Source: an uncultured Alphaproteobacteria bacterium
GTDB lineage: Bacteria; Pseudomonadota; Alphaproteobacteria; Rs-D84
Length of the DNA: 10,448 bases
Reading direction: 5' to 3'
NCBI GenBank assembly: GCA_937900435.1
Contig: CALCEG010000072.1
Span: forward strand, 1 to 10,448
The notes beneath the pieces were generated by a model. It was not told where the DNA came from. It saw only the letters and a program-made list of their open reading frames with translations, and made no database searches. Position 1 is the stretch's first letter. Every line of letters starts with the position of its first letter. Position numbers and translations under genes: made by a program. Shown here one piece after another: positions 5,737 to 10,448 of the stretch.

Positions 5737-6206
5737 CTTTGTTTCCCCTGTGCACTACGGTATGATTTTAATTCAGAATAGATTTCGCCACGTTGTAAGG
5801 CGGCCAATGATATTCGTGTTGGCGATATAACATTTTTAAGCGTTGCCACTTCGTCCAATGTAAAATATCGCATTTCGACACACTTGCCGGATTCACAGTT
5901 GCGCATCGTGCCGCTGTATTTTGACACTTCAAAATAAAAATCAAAGGATTCCGTACGACTGGCCAGATTGCTGGTAATGTGCACGCATTTAATATCAGAC
6001 GGCGCAATATTGATATCTAGTTCTTCTTTGGCTTCGCGTATTGCGGCATCGCGTGCGGTTTCGCCCTGCTCTATATGACCGGCTGGTAAAACCCACCAAC
6101 CACCATCATAGTTGAAAAAACCATCGTTGCGAAAGAATAACAAGACTTTATTGTCTTTTTTTATAATCAGGTTGATTACACCCTTAAACATTGCGCGTTC
6201 TGCCAT
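5733..6206 (-). CDS. Nudix hydrolase, MutT-like
   Basis: A 157-residue single-domain Nudix protein. The box runs from Gly43 to Ile65 (GHIEQGE, then REAKEELDI); the usual Gly after the EExL core is Asp64, a tolerated change. GGWWVLPAGHIEQGETARDAA is the typical strand-loop entry, and VLLFFRND resembles the N-terminal strand of small MutT-like members. It probably hydrolyses a nucleoside triphosphate or related diphosphate; the substrate cannot be read from sequence. ATG at 6206 has AAGGAT 6 nt upstream. It begins 42 nt after the phosphodiesterase stop and overlaps the phosphorylase gene by four bases. Confidence 0.9.
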   Translation of the reverse strand: MAERAMFKGVINLIIKKDNKVLLFFRNDGFFNYDGGWWVLPAGHIEQGETARDAAIREAKEELDINIAPSDIKCVHITSNLASRTESFDFYFEVSKYSGTMRNCESGKCVEMRYFTLDEVATLKNVISPTRISLAALQRGEIYSELKSYRSAQGKQR

Positions 6207-6248
6207 TTCTTATCCTTTTTTGTATCTTAAACTGCTTTTTACGAAAAT

Positions 6249-7259
6249 TCAATTATTTGATGTACTTATTTTTATGATTGGGATTTCCAGTTCGTCTGGC
6301 GTTATTCCTGCGTGATTACTTTTTAATAGCAGGCAACTACGGTCTTGCCGCAGTTCGTATTTGTCAGTTGCCATGGCAACAAAGTCGCCTATAAAGCGTA
6401 TCGGCTGTTCTGCGTGCAGGTACGTTGTTTCAAATTCCGTTTTGGTCACTAATTTGAACCATTTGCCAAAATGTTTGTTAAACAATTCTGGAAATTTTTG
6501 GACATATTCTGGTTTTATAAATAGCGACACGCACCGTGATTCCAATGATAATGGGTGTAACAAGCATTCTGCAATATCTGGATAGTCTTCGATAAATAGA
6601 TGTTCTATTTCCTTATGTCCGTGATCGGCGGTTATCAAGAGCTCTGTTTTGTTATGAATTTGCCCGATTGCATTTTCTATTTTCTGTTCCATTTCACCTA
6701 ACAGATTTTTGGGAATTGGGTTGTTGATTCCGTTGTCATGCATTGCAGTATCTGGTTCGGGCCAGTATGCGTAAATATACGCATCGGTTTCTGTATTGCA
6801 CAATTCCACAATACGTGCCAGCCATTGTTCAAACGTATCAAAGCCGCCTGGGGCAAAAGACGGCATGACATCAAATGCCCGCAGACCTTTATCGTTCATT
6901 GTTTCGACAATCGTTTTGCATGGTAATGTGTTCGTGTGCTGCAGCATTTTGGATGGCTCGCCTGTGTAAAGGTTTCTGTTCAGGAAAATTTCTATAACTT
7001 CATCTGTTTCGCTGAAATACTGTGACCAACCGATAAATCCTGTTTCCCAAGGCATTTTGTCTGTGCGATATGCGGTGGTTGCCGCAACAGTTGTTGCAGG
7101 AATAATTGCAGTTTCTGTGTCTGTCAAATGACGGGCAAAGAAGCCATCTTTTCTCAACAGTTTCTCGATTATCTTCACACCCATACCGTCCAGCACCATT
7201 ACCACACGGTTTTTACCATGGGCATTTTGCATTTCATCTAAACGTTTTAATATTGCCAT
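6249..7259 (-). CDS. Alkaline-phosphatase-fold phosphodiesterase / nucleotide pyrophosphatase
   Basis: At 336 residues this fits the type I phosphodiesterase/nucleotide pyrophosphatase group. The metal and nucleophile motifs occur in order: VVMVLDGMG (19-27) with Asp24; IPATTVAATTAYRTD (53-67) with the nucleophilic Thr of the PxxT type; YWPEPDTAMHDNG (165-177) with Asp170 and His174; LLITADHGHKE (207-217) with Asp212 and His213; and KSNHAGITPDE (313-323) with His316. There is no signal peptide or membrane segment, so it is cytoplasmic, unlike many relatives. Substrates of the family range from nucleotide diesters to phosphonates; this one is open. The start is supported by AGAGGT (7265-7270), and it begins 11 nt after tyrS, which implies co-transcription. 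Confidence 0.85.
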   Translation of the reverse strand: MAILKRLDEMQNAHGKNRVVMVLDGMGVKIIEKLLRKDGFFARHLTDTETAIIPATTVAATTAYRTDKMPWETGFIGWSQYFSETDEVIEIFLNRNLYTGEPSKMLQHTNTLPCKTIVETMNDKGLRAFDVMPSFAPGGFDTFEQWLARIVELCNTETDAYIYAYWPEPDTAMHDNGINNPIPKNLLGEMEQKIENAIGQIHNKTELLITADHGHKEIEHLFIEDYPDIAECLLHPLSLESRCVSLFIKPEYVQKFPELFNKHFGKWFKLVTKTEFETTYLHAEQPIRFIGDFVAMATDKYELRQDRSCLLLKSNHAGITPDELEIPIIKISTSNN

Positions 7260-7270
7260 TTTTTACCTCT

Positions 7271-8470
7271 TTATTCTTTTACGACTTTGAAAAATGTTTT
7301 ACGACCGACACGCACGCATAACGGTTTATCGATTACGAATGTTTGATTTAGGTCGTTTACCTTGTCATCGTTTATCGTAACTGCGTTTTGGACAACTAGT
7401 CTGCGCAATTCGCTGTTTGATGCGTCCGGCATACCCAATTTCAAAATTTCCATTACAGACAATTCGTCTTGGGTGATTTTAATTTCAGGCGCATTGTCTG
7501 GGAAAGAACGGTCAGAAAAAGTCCTGAGCCAGTTTTCCTGTGCCGAAATCGCCGCGTCCGCACCGTGGAATATTTCCGTTATTTTTTGCGCGGTAAACAA
7601 TTTTGCACTCATTGGTTTGTTTTCAATATCCAGTGCTTCAATTTCCGATAATGGAACACGAGTATTGTTTATCAATAAAATGCGTATCATTTCATCGGGC
7701 TGTGCCATAATTTGCGCAAACATAGTATCTGCATCCGTATTCAAAAATACGCCTGTGCCACGCGATTTTGACATCAGTTCGCCCGTCACCGGATTTTCCA
7801 TCAGGTTATTGCACACGATAAACTTTTCTTTGTTTTTCAATTTGCGTAACAGGGTTCGCCCCATCAGTGCATTAAACGTCTGGTCAACGCCGCACAATTC
7901 AACGTCTGCGTCCAGCGCAACAGAATCAAAGCCCTGGAAAATTGGGTACAGAAATTCATGCAGGTGGATTGGTCGGTTGTCTGCCAGCCGCCGTTGAAAC
8001 ATATCACGTTCCAGCATATGTTGAACCGTTGTGTTTGACGATAATTCAATTAAATCACGCATAGAAAGTTTATTCAACCATTCGCCATTAAACACTACTT
8101 TGGCAGGATTTTCCGGGTCATTAAAATCAATCAGCGGTGATATTTGACGAACCCAATCAGAGGAAAACTCACGCACTTGTTCTGGACTTAATCTAGCACG
8201 CGCAGAATTACGGTCGCTGGGGTCGCCAATGCATGCGGTAAAGTCGCCGAACAGCACGAATACTTCGTGTCCCAGTTTTCTGAATTCTTCTAGTAACATA
8301 AAATTTTTTGCGTGCGACAGGTGCAGCGACGTGTTCGTTGGGTCTGCGCCAATAAAAAAGCGCAGTTTTTCGGTCATCAGTTTTTTCTTGAATTCTGCAC
8401 GCGATGGCAAAATATCAACGATTATGCCCCTGTCCAGAATTTCATCAATAATTTGTTCTTTGGTTTTCAT
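7271..8470 (-). CDS. tyrS: Tyrosine--tRNA ligase
   Basis: Class I aminoacyl-tRNA synthetase that charges tRNA-Tyr. It has 399 residues, in the bacterial TyrRS range. The Rossmann fold holds the HIGH-type motif HLSH (50-53) within GADPTNTSLHLSHAKNF, then the conserved LFGDFTACIGDPSDR (73-87) and LCGVDQTFN (192-200) for tyrosine and tRNA binding. The second signature reads LMSKS (232-236), with Leu for the first Lys of KMSKS, followed by SRGTGVFLN. Residues 343-399 form the S4-like RNA-binding tail (SELRRLVVQNAVTINDDKV). AAGGAT precedes ATG 8470. It is the first gene of the operon and lies behind a tyrosine-codon leader and terminator. Confidence 0.97.
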   Translation of the reverse strand: MKTKEQIIDEILDRGIIVDILPSRAEFKKKLMTEKLRFFIGADPTNTSLHLSHAKNFMLLEEFRKLGHEVFVLFGDFTACIGDPSDRNSARARLSPEQVREFSSDWVRQISPLIDFNDPENPAKVVFNGEWLNKLSMRDLIELSSNTTVQHMLERDMFQRRLADNRPIHLHEFLYPIFQGFDSVALDADVELCGVDQTFNALMGRTLLRKLKNKEKFIVCNNLMENPVTGELMSKSRGTGVFLNTDADTMFAQIMAQPDEMIRILLINNTRVPLSEIEALDIENKPMSAKLFTAQKITEIFHGADAAISAQENWLRTFSDRSFPDNAPEIKITQDELSVMEILKLGMPDASNSELRRLVVQNAVTINDDKVNDLNQTFVIDKPLCVRVGRKTFFKVVKE

Positions 8471-8501
8471 TACTTAAATCCTTTGTTTTTATTTTATGAA
8501 T

Positions 8502-8547
8502 AAAAAAATTGGCTTTGACATATACCCCTTATGGTGCCAAAGCCAAT
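8502..8547 (-). terminator. Intrinsic terminator in the tyrS leader (attenuator)
   Basis: On the minus strand ATTGGCTTTG (8547-8538) pairs perfectly over 10 bp with CAAAGCCAAT (8517-8508), followed directly by TTTTTT (8507-8502). It lies only about 30 nt before the tyrS ATG, leaving no room for a promoter in between, so tyrS transcription must read through it. On the plus strand no T tract follows, so it serves the minus strand only. Confidence 0.88.
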
Positions 8548-8571
8548 CAAACCCGTAACACCATAAGGGGT
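8524..8571 (-). promoter_or_regulatory. Anti-terminator hairpin interlocked with the tyrS terminator
   Basis: ACCCCTTATGGTG (8571-8559) pairs perfectly over 13 bp with CACCATAAGGGGT (8536-8524). Its loop contains the 5' arm of the terminator, and the terminator loop contains its 3' arm, so the arm order is A-C-B-D. The two hairpins share no base but are topologically interlocked. Full co-formation would need only 6 nt to span a 13-bp helix, so they are probably mutually exclusive. The first base of arm A is the last base of the leader-peptide stop codon. Confidence 0.8.
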
Positions 8572-8651
8572 TAATAGGCGTAATAAAAACCACGCACGCA
8601 AAAACGCGCACTGTTTGAAATCTGATTAAAATGCAAAATAATGTTTGTCAT
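8571..8651 (-). CDS. Tyrosine leader peptide of the tyrS operon (26 aa)
   Basis: ATG at 8651 opens 26 codons ending Arg-Gly-Phe-Tyr-Tyr-Ala-Tyr-TAA: three of the last four sense codons are Tyr (TAT TAC GCC TAT). The predicted transcription start (about 8655) is only 3-5 nt before this ATG and GGGA sits too close to act as a Shine-Dalgarno site, so translation is probably leaderless. With the A-site at the first Tyr codon, a ribosome edge about 15 nt from the P-site falls at 8573, leaving the anti-terminator arm (8571-8559) free. With the stop in the A-site, the edge reaches about 8561 and covers most of that arm. This is the expected geometry of trp- or pheST-type attenuation. The peptide itself needs no further function. 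Confidence 0.8.
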   Translation of the reverse strand: MTNIILHFNQISNSARFCVRGFYYAY

Positions 8652-8660
8652 TTCCCATTA

Positions 8661-8689
8661 ATTGTAGAGCAGGTTTTTGTTTTTTTCAA
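8661..8689 (-). promoter_or_regulatory. Promoter of the tyrS operon
   Basis: On the minus strand TTGAAA (8689-8684) and TACAAT (8666-8661) are separated by exactly 17 bp. Transcription would start near 8655 and produce a leader of about 185 nt before tyrS, containing the leader peptide, anti-terminator and terminator. Confidence 0.75.
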
Positions 8690-8733
8690 GTAGTTTCATA
8701 AAAAGTGCGTTTTTTTATTTCTTCATTCATTAT

Positions 8734-8742
8734 TGTTATATT
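8734..8742 (+). promoter_or_regulatory. Candidate extended -10 promoter of frr
   Basis: TGTTATATT matches an extended -10 element (TGn plus TATATT). The -35 region is only T-rich. A start near 8749 would give a leader of about 53 nt ending with AAGGAG. The plus strand of this 331-base gap shows no other gene; the rest is the tyrS control region. Confidence 0.35.
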
Positions 8743-8801
8743 TCTGCTTGCCAAATGGGAATTCAATTTGCTAATCTTCCAAAGAATAAGGAGATGATAT
8801 T

Positions 8802-9362
8802 ATGGATTATCAATTATTAAAAACAGAAGTTGAACAGAAAACAGCACAAACACTGGAAGTTTTAAAATCTGAATATGCAGGATTGCGCACAGGTCGTGCG
8901 TCTGTGCATTTGTTGGACGCGGTACGCGTGCCTGTGTACGGCGCAGAAATGCCAATTAATCAGGTTGCAACTGTCGCAACACCTGATAATCAGACACTGT
9001 CTGTAACAGTTTGGGATATTACAAATGCACCAGCAGTTGAAAAAGCAATTCGTGATTCTGGGTTGGGGCTGAACCCAATGACCGCTGGTGGGGTTATCAG
9101 ACTGAATATGCCACCACTTACCGAAGAACGCAGACGTGAATTAACAAAAGTCGCAGGTAAATATGCCGAAGAAGCAAAAATTTCTATGCGCAATATTCGC
9201 CAAGATGCAATGAGCAAAATTAAACGCGCCGTTGCAGATAAACTGATTTCCGAAGACGACCAAAGAAAATTCGAAGATGATTTACAGAAAGTCTTTGATA
9301 AACGCGGCACAGAAGTAGACGCAATCGCAAAAGAAAAAGAAGCGGATATTATGTCTGTCTAA
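8802..9362 (+). CDS. frr: Ribosome recycling factor
   Basis: Releases ribosomes from mRNA after termination, together with EF-G. The 186 residues match the family length. Domain I helices flank the inserted beta domain: EYAGLRTGRASVHLLDAVRV (24-43), YGAEMPINQVATVATPDNQTL, then the C-terminal helices with LTEERRRELTKVAGKYAEEAK and RNIRQDAMSKIKR, whose conserved Arg is needed for function. AAGGAG (8788-8793) lies 8 nt before the ATG. It starts the frr-uppS-cdsA cluster; pyrH, often upstream in bacteria, is absent here and is replaced by the divergent tyrS operon. Confidence 0.97.
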   Translation: MDYQLLKTEVEQKTAQTLEVLKSEYAGLRTGRASVHLLDAVRVPVYGAEMPINQVATVATPDNQTLSVTVWDITNAPAVEKAIRDSGLGLNPMTAGGVIRLNMPPLTEERRRELTKVAGKYAEEAKISMRNIRQDAMSKIKRAVADKLISEDDQRKFEDDLQKVFDKRGTEVDAIAKEKEADIMSV

Positions 9363-9386
9363 AACAAAAGTCGTTTCACGAAAATT

Positions 9387-10163
9387 ATGGGCAATAAAAA
9401 TATGTTTAAGATATTTAAAAAATCACAAAAAACCGCAACAACGGAAAATGCAAAGGTGCCACAGCATATTGCCTTTATCTGTGATGGCAATCGCAGATGG
9501 GCAGAAACGCGTGGTATGCCGCCGTTGTTGGGACATCAAGCCGGTATTTCGAACTTTGAAAATCTGGTAGATTGGTATATAGCACGCGGTGTTTCAACGA
9601 TTACTTTCTTTTGTTTTTCAACGGAAAATTGGAATCGTTCAGAAGAAGAAGTTAATTTCTTGATGGACTTGTTCTATACAGAACTAACGAAAAATATGAA
9701 TCACGCGTTGGAAAAGAATTTGCGCTGTCGTGTAATCGGTTCGCGTGCAAGATTGCCTGAAAAATTAGCCGCGCTGTGTGATGAACTGGAAGAAAAAACC
9801 GCAGAAAATACCGCTGGGACTGTTGTTTTCGCCGTTAACTATGGCGGACAAGACGAAATCGTTGACGCGGTAAACGCCGCAATCAATGCAGGCGAACCAG
9901 TAACCAAAGAAACCTTTGAAACATATCTGGATACTGGGGATTTGTTACCGATTGACTTGATGGTCAGAACAAGTAATGAAAATCGTATTTCTAATTTCTT
10001 GTTGTGGAAATTGGCGTACGCAGAATTGCTGTTCGTGTCAGAACACTGGCCTGAATTGGTAAAAAGCGAAAAATTATGGCAATTCACACTGGATGAATTT
10101 GCAAAACGCAACCGCAGATTCGGAGGTGGAAAAAAAGCAAACTATTCTGGCAAGAAGAAATAA
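9387..10163 (+). CDS. uppS: Undecaprenyl diphosphate synthase (isoprenyl transferase)
   Basis: Cis-prenyltransferase that builds the lipid carrier for peptidoglycan. At 258 residues it matches the family. HIAFICDGNRRWA (27-39) carries the catalytic Asp33, with GH at 49-50; STITFFCFSTENWNRSEEEV (70-89) is the substrate-binding region; VNYGGQDEIVDA (150-161) follows. The diphosphate-binding motif reads RTSNENRISNFLLW (194-207), where most bacteria have RTSGEQRISNF. Two candidate ATGs exist, 9387 and 9402, and neither has a clear ribosome binding site, so the N-terminus is uncertain by five residues. It lies 24 nt after frr, in the same transcript. Confidence 0.96.
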   Translation: MGNKNMFKIFKKSQKTATTENAKVPQHIAFICDGNRRWAETRGMPPLLGHQAGISNFENLVDWYIARGVSTITFFCFSTENWNRSEEEVNFLMDLFYTELTKNMNHALEKNLRCRVIGSRARLPEKLAALCDELEEKTAENTAGTVVFAVNYGGQDEIVDAVNAAINAGEPVTKETFETYLDTGDLLPIDLMVRTSNENRISNFLLWKLAYAELLFVSEHWPELVKSEKLWQFTLDEFAKRNRRFGGGKKANYSGKKK

Positions 10164-10174
10164 GGAAGAAAATA

Positions 10175-10448
10175 ATGTCAAACACAAAACAGCGCGTGTT
10201 GGTCGCAAGTATTATGTCAATAGTCGCAATTTTAATCGCAGTGGCCGAATATTTCGGTATCCCTGCGGTTAGATACGCAAGCGTGTTGGTTGCAATCGCA
10301 ATGACAGTTGAATTTATACTGTGTGTCAGACGAACCGATACAAAAATCAGAAAGCAAAACAAGGCATTGTTTGCCGGTTTTTTAGTCTGGTTGTTTGTGT
10401 TGTTAGTGGCGGCGTATTTTGTGGGTGCACGTCCATGGATTATCTTAT
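10175..10448 (+). CDS. cdsA: Membrane protein at the cdsA position, N-terminal part only
   Basis: ATG at 10175 has AAGGAAG (10162-10168), which overlaps the uppS stop codon; the frame stays open for 91 codons to the window end. It begins MSNTKQRVLVASIMSIVAILIAV and has three hydrophobic segments: about 8-23, about 30-50 (YASVLVAIAMTVEFILCV) and about 66-83 (ALFAGFLVWLFVLLVAAY). The K-Q-R start before a first membrane helix, the spacing of helices and the place directly after uppS all fit CdsA (phosphatidate cytidylyltransferase, CDP-diacylglycerol synthesis), as in most alphaproteobacteria. The catalytic signature lies in the missing C-terminal part, so the gene name rests mainly on synteny. 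Confidence 0.65.
   Translation, partial: MSNTKQRVLVASIMSIVAILIAVAEYFGIPAVRYASVLVAIAMTVEFILCVRRTDTKIRKQNKALFAGFLVWLFVLLVAAYFVGARPWIIL

Noticed and set aside
7362..7997. A 211-codon plus-strand ORF
   Set aside because: It is antisense to conserved tyrS motifs and starts without a ribosome binding site.
8480..8660. T-box riboswitch upstream of tyrS
   Set aside because: The leader lacks a T-box sequence (TGGNACCGCG-like) and a stem I specifier loop, whereas a translated Tyr-rich ORF explains the same region well.
8571..8700. Terminator at 8502-8547 serving an unknown minus-strand gene upstream
   Set aside because: No minus-strand coding gene lies between 8571 and frr other than the leader ORF, and the promoter at 8661-8689 points straight into the leader.
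10084..10362. Minus-strand ORF opposite the uppS end and cdsA start
   Set aside because: The plus strand has a strong ribosome binding site, operon position and clear membrane helices; the minus frame is its shadow.
1..10448. CRISPR array, insertion sequence or integrase gene
   Set aside because: No regularly spaced repeats, terminal inverted repeats with a transposase, or recombinase motifs were found on either strand.

Overview
The window looks like chromosomal DNA from a low-GC, probably uncultured alphaproteobacterium, assembled from a gut-type metagenome. The frr-uppS-cdsA order, leaderless-capable sigma70-type promoters and the bacterial TyrRS support this; the taxonomic call is an inference. 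The first ~1.24 kb does not match the rest. It appears to join three unrelated sources: unrecognised, perhaps phage-like DNA (1 to about 700), a piece of a Methanobrevibacter/Methanosphaera-type adhesin gene (about 700-1234, minus strand), and the bacterial chromosome from about 1236 on. An assembly chimera is the simplest reading.

From 1236 to about 3320 lies an accessory stretch. It holds a winged-helix regulator-like gene cut off at the junction, a divergent promoter region with three AACGAAT repeats, a 309-residue protein with one membrane-like segment, a small coiled-coil protein and a 127-residue orphan. The gene-poor 3317-3653 interval holds a long imperfect hairpin and the 5' half of a tRNA-Asn gene that stops matching at the anticodon loop. 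A GreA/GreB-like factor follows (3654-4154, plus strand).

A five-gene minus-strand operon runs from 8470 down to 4171: tyrS, an alkaline-phosphatase-fold phosphodiesterase, a Nudix hydrolase, a nucleoside phosphorylase and a Nudix-ASCH fusion. Gaps are 11, 42, -4 and 12 bases. It ends almost against the convergent Gre-like gene.

The most interesting element is the tyrS leader (about 8689-8470, minus strand). A strong promoter drives a leader with a 26-codon ORF ending Phe-Tyr-Tyr-Ala-Tyr-stop. Its stop codon touches the 5' arm of a perfect 13-bp hairpin that is interlocked with a 10-bp intrinsic terminator just before tyrS. This is the layout of ribosome-mediated transcription attenuation by charged tRNA-Tyr. 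The predicted ribosome footprints fit: stalling at the first Tyr codons frees the anti-terminator arm, and reaching the stop codon hides it. If the genes are co-transcribed, the attenuator would tie the four nucleotide-handling enzymes to tyrosine supply.

Divergent from the tyrS leader is a plus-strand housekeeping cluster: frr (ribosome recycling factor), uppS (undecaprenyl diphosphate synthase) and the start of a membrane protein at the cdsA position, which runs off the right edge.
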